DNA from: Sphingomonas sp. SCN 67-18
Lineage (GTDB): Bacteria; Pseudomonadota; Alphaproteobacteria; Sphingomonadales; Sphingomonadaceae
Direction of reading: 5' to 3'
Assembly (NCBI RefSeq): GCF_001724715.1
Contig: NZ_MEFG01000026.1
Span: forward strand, 19,564 to 83,563
Length of the DNA: 64,000 bases
The notes beneath the pieces are model-generated. The model saw only the letters and a list, made by a program, of their open reading frames with translations. It had not been told where the DNA came from and searched no databases. Positions 26,258 to 38,418 of the stretch are shown piece by piece (the first letter of the stretch is position 1; the number at the start of each line of letters is the position of its first letter). A program made the position numbers and the translations under genes.

Positions 26258-28675
26258 ATGATCGCGCCGCCTGCCCTGCCGGAACCGATTCAGCGCTGGT
26301 TCGCCGGCAAGGGTTGGGCGGTCCGCCGGCACCAGCAGGAGATGCTGGCGGCGGCGCGGGCGGGGCGCCATGCCCTGCTGGTCGCGCCGACGGGTTCGGG
26401 CAAGACGCTGGCGGGTTTCCTCCCCAGCCTTGCCGATCTCGTCGCCAACCCGACCGACCGGCTGCACACGCTCTATATCTCGCCGCTGAAGGCGTTGGCG
26501 GTGGACGTGCAGCGCAACCTGATCGGCCCGATTGCGGAAATGGGGCTGGATATCCGCGTCGAGACGCGCAGCGGCGATACCCCTTCGGATCGCAAGGCGC
26601 GGCAGCGCGCGCGGCCGCCCCAGATGCTGCTGACCACGCCGGAAAGCCTCAGCCTGCTGATCTCCTATCCGGACAGCGTCGCGCTGTTCGCGCATCTCGA
26701 CACGGTGGTGATCGACGAAGTCCACGCCTTCGCCACGCAAAAGCGTGGCGACCTGCTCAGTTTGACGCTGGCGCGGCTGCAGGCGATCGCGCCGGGGCTG
26801 CGCCGGGTCGCGCTGTCCGCCACGGTGGCGGACCCGGACGGATATCGCGCCTGGCTGGCGCCCCATGGCGATATCGGCAGCGTGGCGCTGGTCCGGGGCG
26901 ATCCCGGCGCGGACCCGGATATCTCCATCCTGCTGCCGGAAGGCCCGGTGCCCTGGTCCGGCCATTCCGGCCGCTACGCCGCGGAACAGGTGATGGCGGA
27001 AATCGAGACGCACGGCACCACGCTGGTCTTCTGTAACACGCGCAGCCTGGCCGAGCTGATCTTCCAGGATTTGTGGAAGGTGAACAGCCTCCAGCTGCCC
27101 ATCGGCATCCATCACGGCTCGCTCTCGCGCGAGGCGCGGCGCAAGGTGGAGGCGGCGATGGCCGACAACCGGCTGCGCGGCCTGGTGTGCACCGCCTCGC
27201 TCGATCTCGGGGTCGACTGGGGCAATGTCGATTGCGTCGTCCAGATGGGCGCGCCCAAGGGGTCGTCGCGGCTGCTCCAGCGCATCGGCCGCGCCAATCA
27301 CCGGCTCGACGAGCCTTCGGAGGCTGTGCTGGTTCCCGGCAACCGCTTCGAATATCTGGAGGCGCGCGCGGCGCTGGACGCGGTGCAGGCGGGCGAGCTG
27401 GACGCCGACATCTTCCGCCCCGGCGGGCTGGACGTGCTGGCCCAGCACATCATGGCCTGCGCCTGCGCGGCGCCGTTCGAACGCGACGCGCTGCTGGATG
27501 AAGTCCGCTCCGCCACGCCCTACAGCGCGCTCGGCGATGCGCTGTTCGATCGGGTGTTGGGGTTCATCGAATCCGGCGGCTATGCGCTGAAGGCCTATGA
27601 CCGGTTCAGGCGGCTGACCCGCGACGGAGACGGGCGCTGGCGGGTCAGCCATCCCCGTTTCGTGGCGCAACACCGGCTGAACGCCGGGATCATCGTCGAT
27701 GCGACCACGCTGGCGGTGCGCTTTCGCAACGGCCGCAAGCTGGGCACGGTGGAGGAATATTTCGCCTCCACGCTCAGCCCGGGCGACAGCTTCTTCTTCG
27801 CCGGGCTGACGCTGGAGGTGGAGCGGATCGATGTATCAGACCTGATCGTGCGGGCCAGCCGGCGGCCCGCGCGGGTGCCCACCTATGGCGGGTCGCGGAT
27901 GCCGCTGTCGACCAACCTGGCGGAGCGGGTGCGCGGGCTGCTCAACGACCGGGCGGGCTGGGCGCGCTTCCCCGACGATGTGCAGGACTGGCTGCGGATG
28001 CAGGACCGGCGCTCCGCCCTGCCGCGCCCCGGGCAATTGCTGGTCGAAACCTTCCCGCGCGACGGGCGGCACTATCTCGTCGCCTACAGCTTCGAGGGCT
28101 GGAACGCCCACCAGTCGCTCGGCATGCTCATCACCCGGCGCATGGAGACGCAGGGGCTGAAACCCGTCGGCTTCGTCGCCAGCGATTATGCGCTGGCCGT
28201 GTTCGGGCTGGAACCGGTCACAGATCCCGCCGCGCTCTTCTCGCCCGACATATTGGAGGATGAATTCGTCCAGTGGGTCCAGCAGTCCCACCTGCTGAAA
28301 CGCGCCTTCCGCGAAGTGGCGGTGATCGGCGGGCTGGTGGAACGGCAGATCCCCGGCAAGCGCAAGACCGGGCGGCAGGTCACCTTTTCCACCGACCTCA
28401 TCTATGACGTGCTGCGCCGCTATGAGCCCGATCATCTGCTGATGGACGCCGCCTGGGCAGACGCGCGGGCGCGGATGACCGATATCGGCCGGCTCGCCGA
28501 CCTGCTCGACCGGGCGGTGGGCACCATGCTGCACGTCAGGCTGGACCGGGTCAGCCCGCTCGCCGTGCCGGTGCTGGTGCTGATCGGCCGGGAACGGGTT
28601 TCGGAAGGCTCGGCGGACGAGGCGCTGCTCATCGAGGCGGAGACGCTGGCGGCAGAGGCGATGCGGCCGGATTGA
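26258..28675 (+). CDS. Ligase-associated DEXH-box helicase (Lhr-core type)
   Basis: An 805-residue superfamily 2 helicase. Walker A APTGSGKTLAGFLPSL, motif Ia SPLKALAVD, motif II IDEVHAF, motif III LSATVADPD, motif V ASLDLGVDWGNVD and motif VI QRIGRANHRLDEP lie in the first 370 residues. The remaining winged-helix and Lhr-core C-terminal domain is of the length seen in the ligase-associated DNA damage response helicases. It translocates 3'-5' on ssDNA in studied homologues. Divergent from the membrane protein and exonuclease genes. ATG at 26258 with GGAAAG upstream is preferred over an in-frame start at 26228. Confidence 0.92.
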   Translation: MIAPPALPEPIQRWFAGKGWAVRRHQQEMLAAARAGRHALLVAPTGSGKTLAGFLPSLADLVANPTDRLHTLYISPLKALAVDVQRNLIGPIAEMGLDIRVETRSGDTPSDRKARQRARPPQMLLTTPESLSLLISYPDSVALFAHLDTVVIDEVHAFATQKRGDLLSLTLARLQAIAPGLRRVALSATVADPDGYRAWLAPHGDIGSVALVRGDPGADPDISILLPEGPVPWSGHSGRYAAEQVMAEIETHGTTLVFCNTRSLAELIFQDLWKVNSLQLPIGIHHGSLSREARRKVEAAMADNRLRGLVCTASLDLGVDWGNVDCVVQMGAPKGSSRLLQRIGRANHRLDEPSEAVLVPGNRFEYLEARAALDAVQAGELDADIFRPGGLDVLAQHIMACACAAPFERDALLDEVRSATPYSALGDALFDRVLGFIESGGYALKAYDRFRRLTRDGDGRWRVSHPRFVAQHRLNAGIIVDATTLAVRFRNGRKLGTVEEYFASTLSPGDSFFFAGLTLEVERIDVSDLIVRASRRPARVPTYGGSRMPLSTNLAERVRGLLNDRAGWARFPDDVQDWLRMQDRRSALPRPGQLLVETFPRDGRHYLVAYSFEGWNAHQSLGMLITRRMETQGLKPVGFVASDYALAVFGLEPVTDPAALFSPDILEDEFVQWVQQSHLLKRAFREVAVIGGLVERQIPGKRKTGRQVTFSTDLIYDVLRRYEPDHLLMDAAWADARARMTDIGRLADLLDRAVGTMLHVRLDRVSPLAVPVLVLIGRERVSEGSADEALLIEAETLAAEAMRPD

Positions 28676-28754
28676 AGCGCGACGAAGCGATCTTGCGAAG
28701 CGCATGAAACAGGCGTAATTTTCGAACTCCCGGCCCTTCGCAAAGGAGGCTGTC

Positions 28755-29726
28755 GTGATCGCTTCGTCCTGTCGCAAGCTTTTTGCCGCCGGTATCCTCA
28801 TCGCCTTCGCCTGCGTGCCGATGGAGGCCGTGGCCGCGCCGCTGCTGTCGGTGACGCCCCCGGCGGCCGATCCCGCGGTGAACACATTGCTGCTGGGCGA
28901 GGACAAATCGGATCGGATGACGGTGCCCGTCACCATCGGCGGGCGCGGGCCGTACAGCTTCATCGTCGATACCGGGTCGGAACGCACGGTGATATCGTCG
29001 GAACTGGCCGAAATTCTCGATCTCGACCATGGCGGCGTCGTGAAGGTCCACAGCCTGACCGGCCAGGGGGAGACGCCGAGCGTCATCATCCCCAGCCTGC
29101 GCGTCAGCGATATCGAGACCCAATCCATCCGCGCGCCGACATTGGCCCGCGCCCATCTCGGCGCGACCGGCATATTGGGGCTGGACAGCCTGCGCTCGCG
29201 CCAGCTGCTGTTCGATTTCCGGCGCGGCACCATTTCCTTCGCCAGGGGTGTCGATGCGCGCGACCGCAACGATCCCGACGTCATCGTCGTGCGCGCACGT
29301 ACCAAAAAGGGCCGCATGGTGCTGGGCGATGCCCGCATCAACGGCCGCCGGGTTACGGTGATCCTCGATACCGGCGCGCAGATCAGCATCGGCAACGAGG
29401 CGCTGCGCCGTCAATTGTCCACCCAGCCGCGCACCTTCCACCCGGTCGGCAAGGTCGACGTGTTCAGCGTGCTCGGCGACAGGGTGAATATCGATTATGC
29501 ACAGGTCCGCCGCATGGAGATCGGTCCGCTCAACATCGGCAACATGCTGATCGCCTTTTCGGACCTTCCGGCCTTCGACAAATTCGACGTCAGCGATCGT
29601 CCCGCCTTGCTGCTCGGCATGGATGTGATGCGGATGTTCGAGCGGGTTTCGATCGATTTTGAAAACCGCATACTGCGCTTCATCCCGCTCGATGAGGATC
29701 GCGGGTTCAGCGTGCGGCTCACCTGA
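28755..29726 (+). CDS. Retropepsin-like aspartyl protease with two DTG motifs
   Basis: A 323-residue exported protein. Signal peptide AAGILIAFACVPMEAVAAP. Two catalytic-type motifs, FIVDTGSERTVIS near residue 72 and VILDTGAQISIGN near residue 204, each followed by a Gly-Leu/Ile-Asp hydrophobic element (GILGLDSLRS and LLLGMDVMRM), suggest a duplicated retropepsin fold in one chain, as in a pepsin-like pseudodimer. It is probably periplasmic. Start GTG at 28755 follows AAAGGAGG by five bases. It sits between the helicase and the metallophosphoesterase of the repair cluster, with no obvious functional link. Confidence 0.82.
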   Translation: MIASSCRKLFAAGILIAFACVPMEAVAAPLLSVTPPAADPAVNTLLLGEDKSDRMTVPVTIGGRGPYSFIVDTGSERTVISSELAEILDLDHGGVVKVHSLTGQGETPSVIIPSLRVSDIETQSIRAPTLARAHLGATGILGLDSLRSRQLLFDFRRGTISFARGVDARDRNDPDVIVVRARTKKGRMVLGDARINGRRVTVILDTGAQISIGNEALRRQLSTQPRTFHPVGKVDVFSVLGDRVNIDYAQVRRMEIGPLNIGNMLIAFSDLPAFDKFDVSDRPALLLGMDVMRMFERVSIDFENRILRFIPLDEDRGFSVRLT

Positions 29727-29777
29727 GGCCGCATCCGATGGCTTTTCAGGGCGCGGCTGCAGCCCTATAGCCGGGCC

Positions 29778-30440
29778 ATGGTTCCCTTTTCGTTCGCGCA
29801 TCACCAGCTGGTCGCCCTGCCGCGCGGCGCGCTTTACTGGCCGGCGCGGCGGGCGCTGCTGGTCGCCGACCTGCATCTTGAAAAGGCCAGCTGGTTCGCG
29901 CGCTTCGGGCAGATGCTGCCACCTTATGATTCCATCGCCACGCTGGCCGATCTGGCCGCGCTGCGGGCGGCCACCGATGCGCGCGAAATCTGGTGCCTTG
30001 GAGACAGTTTCCACGATGCGGCGGGCAGCGCGCGCCTGCCGGCGGATGCGCGCGCGCTGCTGCGGGGGCTGACCGCGGCGACCCGATTCAGCTGGATCGC
30101 CGGCAATCACGATGCCGGGCTGGGCGATCCGTGCGGCGGCGCGGTAGTGGCGGAAGCCGAAGTGGATGGGCTGGTGCTGCGCCATGAGGCCGATCCGGCC
30201 GATCCGCGCCCGGAGCTGTCCGGGCACTTCCACCCAAAGTTGCGGGTGACGCTGAAGGGGCGGAGCATGGCGCGCCGCTGTTTCGTGGCGACGCGGACCA
30301 AGCTGATCCTGCCGGCCTTCGGTGCGCTGACCGGCGGGCTCGACGCCGGCCATCCCGAGATCGTCCGCGCGGTCGGCGTGGGCGCGGAGGCGCTGGTCGC
30401 GCTGGATGACCGGCTGCTGCGCTTTCCCGTCGCCGCCTGA
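29778..30440 (+). CDS. pdeM: Ligase-associated metallophosphoesterase (PdeM type)
   Basis: A 220-residue calcineurin-fold phosphoesterase. Metal-binding motifs in order are VADLHLEKAS, CLGDSFHD, IAGNHDAGL and LSGHFHPKLRV. Members of this group are typically encoded beside Lhr-type helicases, ligase-associated exonucleases and ATP-dependent ligases, and one homologue hydrolyses cyclic phosphodiesters and DNA in vitro. Here it is separated from the helicase by the aspartyl protease gene on the same strand. Substrate in this organism unknown. Confidence 0.88.
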   Translation: MVPFSFAHHQLVALPRGALYWPARRALLVADLHLEKASWFARFGQMLPPYDSIATLADLAALRAATDAREIWCLGDSFHDAAGSARLPADARALLRGLTAATRFSWIAGNHDAGLGDPCGGAVVAEAEVDGLVLRHEADPADPRPELSGHFHPKLRVTLKGRSMARRCFVATRTKLILPAFGALTGGLDAGHPEIVRAVGVGAEALVALDDRLLRFPVAA

Positions 30441-30445
30441 TCGGG

Positions 30446-30592
30446 TCAGATCAGGGTGGCGTAGGCCGCCTGGATCTTCGTCACCAGCACGTCCGTGCGC
30501 GCGCCCGGCTGCAACGCCAGGATCGCGACCGCGCCGATGATGAATCCGCCCATGAAATTGCGGAACAGGTCTGAGCGCAGCAGGGTGCGCAT
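30446..30592 (-). CDS. Small single-pass membrane protein (48 aa)
   Basis: A short frame, ATG at 30592 with GAGGA seven bases upstream, ending in TGA five bases from the pdeM stop. The product begins MRTLLRSDLFRNFMGGFIIG, continues with hydrophobic AVAILALQPGA and ends VLVTKIQAAYATLI: one transmembrane helix flanked by polar ends. Codon use is strongly GC3-biased, like real genes nearby. Function unknown; it lies 147 bases downstream of aspC on the same strand. Confidence 0.6.
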   Translation of the reverse strand: MRTLLRSDLFRNFMGGFIIGAVAILALQPGARTDVLVTKIQAAYATLI

Positions 30593-30739
30593 GGCATCGT
30601 CCTCATTCTCGTCTTGCGCCGTCACGCATCGAGCGGTCCGGCGACTCGTCCGTGCCGGATTTTTGCTGTCCTTGCAGTGAACGGCGACACAGCGCCACGC
30701 CGTCCGTCGACGGGCAGGCGGGGCCGATCGAATTCCCGC

Positions 30740-33737
<2,998 letters not shown>

Positions 33738-33836
33738 TGCGCGCCCCTAATGGCAGCGCCCGGCCGGGCTTGCCAGTGGCGATGGCGCGGCGCATGGATT
33801 CCCCGCAGCCGGACGATATCGGCAAGGGGAGAATGC

Positions 33837-35216
33837 ATGGTTGCCAGCAGCTTCGATCTGTTCAAGATCGGCGTCGGTCCATCGAGTTCGCACACCATGG
33901 GGCCAATGACCGCCGCCGCGGATTTCGCCGCGCGGCTGGATGCTTTCGGGGTGCTCGACCGGGTCGAGCGCGTCGATGCGGCGCTGTACGGGTCGCTGGC
34001 GCTGACCGGCAAGGGCCACGCCAGCGACCGCGCCGTGCTGCTGGGGTTGAGTGGGGAGCGCCCGGCGACGATAGACCCGGACGCCGCCGAACGCATCGTC
34101 GCCGCCATCCGTGAGAGCGGCCGGCTGATGCTGGGCGGCGTCCATGCCATCGGCTTCGTCGAGGATCGCGACCTGCGCTTCCTGCAGCGCGAGCGGCTGG
34201 ACTTCCATTCCAACGCCGTCACCTTCTCCGCCTTCGCCGCCGACGGCGCCGGGCTGGACCGGCGGACTTATTATTCGGTGGGCGGCGGCGCGGTGCTGGA
34301 TGAGGATGCCATCGGCCGCAACGCTCCCCCCGAAGGCGGCTGGGACGTGCCGCACAATTTTCGCTCGGGCGCGGAGCTGCTCGCCATGGCGGCGGAAAGC
34401 GGCAAGAGCATCGCCGATCTGATGCGCGAAAATGAGGAAGCAGCACTTTCGCCGGAGGCGGTGTCCGCGCAGCTCCGCGCCATCCGCGACGCGATGGCCG
34501 CCTGCATCGATCGCGGCATGGCGGTGGGCGGCATCCTGCCCGGCGGGCTGAACGTCAAGCGGCGCGCCCCGGTCATCCTGCGCACGCTGATCGACCGGCA
34601 GGAACGGGCGCTCAGCGATCCGCTAACCGTGATCGACTGGGTGAATCTGTGGGCGCTGGCGGTCAATGAGGAGAATGCGGCGGGCGGCAAGGTGGTCACC
34701 GCGCCCACCAACGGCGCGGCCGGCATCGTTCCCGCCGTGCTGCGCTATTATGAGCGTTTCTCGCCCAAGGCTTGCCCGGAAGGGGTGGAGGCCTATCTGC
34801 TCACCGCCGCCGCCATCGGCTCGCTGTTCAAGGAAAACGCCTCTATCTCCGGCGCGGAAGTGGGTTGCCAGGGGGAAGTGGGCGTCGCCTGCTCGATGGC
34901 CGCCGCCGGGCTGGCCGCGGCGCTCGGCGCCACGCCGATGCAGATCGAGAATGCCGCCGAAATCGGCATGGAGCATAATCTGGGGCTGACCTGCGATCCG
35001 GTGGGCGGGCTGGTGCAGGTGCCCTGCATCGAACGCAACGCCGTGGGGTCGATCAAGGCGATCGAAGCCGCCCGCCTCGCCATGCTGGGCGACGGCACCC
35101 ACCGGGTCAGCCTGGACCAGGTGATCGAAACCATGCGCAAGACCGGCCTCGACATGGGCGAGAAATATAAGGAAACCGCGCTGGGCGGCCTGGCGGTCAA
35201 CGTGGTGGAGTGTTGA
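33837..35216 (+). CDS. sdaA: L-serine ammonia-lyase, iron-sulphur type
   Basis: A 459-residue single-chain enzyme converting L-serine to pyruvate and ammonia. It has the N-terminal beta domain ([20 protein letters not shown]) and the C-terminal alpha domain with cluster cysteines in [14 protein letters not shown] and [18 protein letters not shown], plus [18 protein letters not shown] at 33837 with GGGGAG five bases before it is chosen over a long open upstream frame. A 7-bp hairpin at 35236-35255 follows, then an abrupt change to AT-rich DNA. Confidence 0.95.
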   Translation: MVASSFDLFKIGVGPSSSHTMGPMTAAADFAARLDAFGVLDRVERVDAALYGSLALTGKGHASDRAVLLGLSGERPATIDPDAAERIVAAIRESGRLMLGGVHAIGFVEDRDLRFLQRERLDFHSNAVTFSAFAADGAGLDRRTYYSVGGGAVLDEDAIGRNAPPEGGWDVPHNFRSGAELLAMAAESGKSIADLMRENEEAALSPEAVSAQLRAIRDAMAACIDRGMAVGGILPGGLNVKRRAPVILRTLIDRQERALSDPLTVIDWVNLWALAVNEENAAGGKVVTAPTNGAAGIVPAVLRYYERFSPKACPEGVEAYLLTAAAIGSLFKENASISGAEVGCQGEVGVACSMAAAGLAAALGATPMQIENAAEIGMEHNLGLTCDPVGGLVQVPCIERNAVGSIKAIEAARLAMLGDGTHRVSLDQVIETMRKTGLDMGEKYKETALGGLAVNVVEC

Positions 35217-35235
35217 GGGGGAACGCATCGCATTA

Positions 35236-35255
35236 AGCCCTCTCCCGCGAGGGCT
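35236..35255 (+). terminator. Short hairpin after sdaA
   Basis: AGCCCTC and GAGGGCT pair over seven bases around a TCCCGC loop, 20 bases after the sdaA stop. No T-run follows, so it is a weak terminator candidate. It marks the border between GC-rich sdaA and the AT-rich island. Confidence 0.4.
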
Positions 35256-35720
35256 GAGTTGGGTAGCTGTGCGGTGGTTAGCGAACCTTTTTATAAGCTA
35301 AAAATAAGAGGTAAATCACAGGGCTATAAAGAATGGCCATCCAGATTAGCTGGGATATGAAACTGCTTATCGTGGTCGTTGTGTGAGGGATGTATTCCAG
35401 GTAAAAGGGAGGAGGTCCCCAAGCGCCGAGAAAAAGAGCGCAAAATAGACTGAGAATAACAAGCGCAATGAGGGTTATGGATTTTATTATCATCATCCAC
35501 ACTCCTTCTATTGGACGACATCTATCTTTCTTGATGTTGAGCTATGTTGAAAATTTTATGCCTCGCAGGTGATTGATGGAATTTTTGGCTTTCGCCAGAT
35601 TCAATATCGCATTCATCGGTTATGTTGGTGGAGGAACGCGGCGGCACCTACAATTATCATCCCAAAGATCCTCAAATCAGCACGATAGCCTTTTGCGGCG
35701 TTGAAGATAGGTGATTCTCC
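35256..35720. other. AT-rich island of probable foreign or decayed DNA
   Basis: Base composition drops sharply here compared with the surrounding, very GC-rich genes. The right part, 35500-35720, holds no full gene: one frame on the plus strand reads about 45 residues after a TGA, including VEERGGTYNYHPKDPQ (ATG at 35622, stop at 35712-35714), without a convincing SD or known homology. It could be the tail of a degraded gene. The left part holds the small membrane ORF listed separately. Confidence 0.55.
35278..35496 (-). CDS. Small AT-rich two-helix membrane protein (72 aa)
   Basis: Product starts MMIIKSITLIALVILSLFCA, then a Pro/Gly-rich loop GAWGPPPFYLEYIPHTTTT, a second hydrophobic helix LIWMAILYSPVIYLLFLAY, and ends in KKVR. 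Start ATG at 35496 has AAGGAG five bases upstream, a good SD; an upstream GTG at 35502 is in frame. Codon choice (many AT-ending codons) differs from every neighbour, which suggests transfer. I cannot assign a family. Confidence 0.55.
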   Translation of the reverse strand: MMIIKSITLIALVILSLFCALFLGAWGPPPFYLEYIPHTTTTISSFISQLIWMAILYSPVIYLLFLAYKKVR

Positions 35721-35797
35721 GCCTTGGGTGCGGGCGGTTCGGCAGGACACTTACCCCGCCGCTTGCATCGCGCCCCTTGCGCCGCCATGTCCGGGGC

Positions 35798-36460
35798 ATG
35801 ACGAGCCATCCGATGAAGGCGACGATCGTTCCGGTCACGCCGCTTCAGCAGAATTGCACGCTGCTCTGGTGCACCGCCACCAACAAGGGCGCGTTCGTCG
35901 ATCCTGGGGGCGATCTGCCCCGGCTGAAGGCGGCCGCCGCGCAGGCGGGGGTGGAGATCGAGAAGATCCTCGTCACCCACGGCCATATCGATCATTGCGG
36001 CGAGGCGGGGACGTTGGCGAAGGAGCTGGGCGTGCCGATCGAGGGGCCGCACGAGGCCGACCGCTTCTGGATCTCCCGGCTGGACGATGACGGCCGCACA
36101 TACGGCATCAACGGCAGGACGTTCGAGCCGGATCGCTGGCTGCAACATGGCGACACGGTGACGGTGGGCAATCTGGTTTTCGACGTCATCCATTGCCCCG
36201 GCCACACGCCCGGCCATGTCGTCTTCCACAATGCCGAATCGAAACTGGCGCTGGTCGGCGACGTGCTGTTCCAGGGGTCCATCGGCCGCACCGATTTCCC
36301 GATGGGCAATCATCAGGACCTGCTCGATGCGATCACCGGGCGGCTTTGGCCGCTGGGCGGCGACACCGCCTTCGTGCCCGGCCATGGCCCGATGTCCAAT
36401 TTCGCGCATGAACGGCGGACGAATCCCTTCGTCAGCGATCAGGCGATGGCGGCGGGCTGA
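35798..36460 (+). CDS. Metallo-beta-lactamase-fold hydrolase (glyoxalase II/YcbL-like)
   Basis: A 220-residue MBL-fold protein. The dinuclear metal site is ILVTHGHIDHCGEAGTL, with further ligands in HCPGHTPGHVVF and LVGDVLFQGSIGRTDF and a final His in VPGHGPMSNFAHE. N-terminal VPVTPLQQNCTLLWC and the C-terminal part match the YcbL/GloB-type thioesterase-like hydrolases. The substrate is probably a glutathione or similar thioester, not shown. An alternative start is ATG at 35813 (MKATIVPV). Confidence 0.9.
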   Translation: MTSHPMKATIVPVTPLQQNCTLLWCTATNKGAFVDPGGDLPRLKAAAAQAGVEIEKILVTHGHIDHCGEAGTLAKELGVPIEGPHEADRFWISRLDDDGRTYGINGRTFEPDRWLQHGDTVTVGNLVFDVIHCPGHTPGHVVFHNAESKLALVGDVLFQGSIGRTDFPMGNHQDLLDAITGRLWPLGGDTAFVPGHGPMSNFAHERRTNPFVSDQAMAAG

Positions 36461-36494
36461 ACGGCTCGGGCAAGGTCGCCCGCCCGCGTCGCTG

Positions 36495-36962
36495 CTATTC
36501 CACCGATACCCTGAGCGACGGCATGGTGAAATTGCCGGCCGTGGTGGAGACAAGCTCGGTCTGCCCGGCCGCGCCGCGCTGCGCCAGATGCGGGATGGCG
36601 ACGGCATAAAGGCCGAGGCCGAGCAGGATCAGCAGCGTCGCGCCGATGCCGAATTCGCGCAGGCCGCGCACCCCGTCCATGCCGAAACCATGGGCGATGC
36701 GCGCCAGCATGTAGAAGGCGCCCACCGCCCACAACCACATGCTGGTGCCGTCCGCCAGCTCGATCAGGCCGATCAGGATCAGCACGAAGGGCGTATATTC
36801 GGTGAAATTGGCATGGGCGCGCATCCGCGCGGTCAGCCGGGCATTGCCCCCGTCGCCGATCGATATCTTCTCGGACATCCGCACCCGGCCGGTGCGGATC
36901 GCCAGCCAGATGTTGATCAGCGCCGCCGCGCCCGCCATCGTCAACGTGATCGGCAATATCAT
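36495..36962 (-). CDS. MAPEG family membrane protein
   Basis: A 155-residue protein with four hydrophobic segments: ILPITLTMAGAAALINIWLA, FVLILIGLIELADGTSMWLW, FYMLARIAHGFG and GATLLILLGLGLYAVAIPHL. The segment RMRAHANFTEYTPFVLI is the family signature seen in glutathione transferase-like MAPEG proteins. It may act in glutathione or eicosanoid-like metabolism; no experimental role is implied by context. GGAG precedes the ATG at 36962. Confidence 0.88.
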   Translation of the reverse strand: MILPITLTMAGAAALINIWLAIRTGRVRMSEKISIGDGGNARLTARMRAHANFTEYTPFVLILIGLIELADGTSMWLWAVGAFYMLARIAHGFGMDGVRGLREFGIGATLLILLGLGLYAVAIPHLAQRGAAGQTELVSTTAGNFTMPSLRVSVE

Positions 36963-37012
36963 GGCCCTGCTCCCCTTGTGCCGCCAATACAGGTGCCACG
37001 ACCACAGGATAC

Positions 37013-37040
37013 TTGCAACGGGTGGGAGAATCGCTATAGG
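37013..37040 (+). promoter_or_regulatory. Putative rpmF promoter
   Basis: TTGCAA (37013-37018), 16-base spacer, TATAGG (37035-37040). Start of transcription would be near 37047, leaving a leader of about 107 nt before rpmF. It would serve rpmF-plsX-fabH. Confidence 0.45.
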
Positions 37041-37153
37041 CCCACACTCGCTTGCGAACAGTCCGGCCGCCATGGTCCGCGGCCAGAAATGGCCGTAGCC
37101 AACGGCGGTTTTCCTGTCGCGCATTAGACAGATTCGAATGGAGCCGTGCCGCC

Positions 37154-37333
37154 ATGGCAGTGCCAAAGAGAAAAACATCGCCTTCGAAGCGCAACATGCG
37201 GCGCAGCCACGATGCGCTGACTCCGGCGGCGTATCAGGAATGCCCGAATTGCGGCGAGCTGAAGCGCCCGCACAATCTGTGCCCGGCCTGCGGCCACTAT
37301 AACGGCCGCGAAGTCGTCTCGTCCGAGAGCTGA
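37154..37333 (+). CDS. rpmF: 50S ribosomal protein L32
   Basis: A 59-residue zinc-ribbon ribosomal protein. N-terminal [20 protein letters not shown] is the family signature, followed by [20 protein letters not shown] with four cysteines retained (the C+ form). It is followed by plsX and fabH, the widespread rpmF-plsX-fabH gene order that couples ribosome and lipid synthesis. Confidence 0.97.
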   Translation: MAVPKRKTSPSKRNMRRSHDALTPAAYQECPNCGELKRPHNLCPACGHYNGREVVSSES

Positions 37334-37365
37334 GCACGGCTGCGGCCAATAAGGAGGAGCGGCCG

Positions 37366-38418
37366 GTGGGCGTCTCGCCTCGGATCGCAATCGACGCGAT
37401 GGGCGGAGACGAGGGACTGGCCGTCATGCTTGACGGCGTCGCTCTCGCCCGCCGCCAGAATGACGGGCTGCGCTTCCTGCTGGTCGGCGACCGCGAACAG
37501 ATCGAGGCGGGGCTGAAGACCCACCCGAATCTGGCCGCCGCTTCCGAGATCGTCCACGCGGACGAGGTGATTGGCGGCAACGACAAGCCCAGCCAGGCCA
37601 TTCGCCGCGCCAGGACCACGTCGATGGGCCTTGCCATCGCGGCGGTGAAGGACGGCAGCGCCGACGCGGCGGTTTCCTCCGGCAATACCGGCGCGCTGAT
37701 GGCGATGGCGAAGATCGCGTTGCGCACCATGAAGGGCATCGACCGGCCGGCGCTGGCGGCGCTGCTGCCGACGCTTGGCGACAATGACGTCGTGATGCTC
37801 GATCTCGGCGCGAATACCGAGTGCGACAGCGAAAATCTGGTCCAGTTCGCGGTGATGGGCGCCGCCTATGCGCGCATCGTCATGGCGCTGAAGCGCCCGC
37901 GCGTGCGCCTGCTCAACATCGGCGTCGAGGAGCTGAAGGGCACTGACGAGGTGAAGGAGGCCGCCGCCCAGCTGCGCGCCGCAAAGCCGCTCGCCATGCA
38001 GTTCGACGGGTTCATCGAGGCGGACCGGCTGGGCCGGGGGGAAGCGGACGTGATCGTGTCGGACGGATTCACCGGCAATATCGCGCTGAAATCCATCGAG
38101 GGCACCGCGCGCTTCATCACTGATCTGCTGCGCCGCGCCTTCACCAGCTCGCTGCGCTCCAAGGCCGGGTTCGCGCTGTCGCGGCCGGCCTTCCGCATGC
38201 TGAAGGTCCATCTCGATCCCAACAACCATAATGGCGCGGTCTTCCTGGGCCTGAACGGGATCATCGTGAAAAGCCATGGCGGGGCGGACGCGCAGGGCGT
38301 CGCCAACGCGATCGGCGTCGCGGCCAAGCTGGCGCGCGACGACATCAGCCGGCGGATCGCCGAGGATCTCGAAAATTTCCGGGCGCACACCCGCACCGTC
38401 CCGGCGGCGGCGCAATGA
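37366..38418 (+). CDS. plsX: Phosphate acyltransferase PlsX
   Basis: A 350-residue enzyme making acyl-phosphate from acyl-ACP for phosphatidic acid synthesis. Seen are [47 protein letters not shown] and [18 protein letters not shown], with [16 protein letters not shown]. Start GTG at 37366 is supported by AAGGAGGAG seven bases upstream. It overlaps fabH by four bases (ATGA). Confidence 0.97.
   Translation: MGVSPRIAIDAMGGDEGLAVMLDGVALARRQNDGLRFLLVGDREQIEAGLKTHPNLAAASEIVHADEVIGGNDKPSQAIRRARTTSMGLAIAAVKDGSADAAVSSGNTGALMAMAKIALRTMKGIDRPALAALLPTLGDNDVVMLDLGANTECDSENLVQFAVMGAAYARIVMALKRPRVRLLNIGVEELKGTDEVKEAAAQLRAAKPLAMQFDGFIEADRLGRGEADVIVSDGFTGNIALKSIEGTARFITDLLRRAFTSSLRSKAGFALSRPAFRMLKVHLDPNNHNGAVFLGLNGIIVKSHGGADAQGVANAIGVAAKLARDDISRRIAEDLENFRAHTRTVPAAAQ

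Noticed and set aside
25736..27673. Large N-terminal extension of the exonuclease frame to 27673
   Set aside because: The extension lies antisense to the helicase and across the membrane protein; homology to the exonuclease begins at the ATG at 25735.
27836..29395. 519-codon minus-strand frame across the helicase end and the aspartyl protease
   Set aside because: Ser/Arg-rich shadow of two real plus-strand genes, with no family resemblance.
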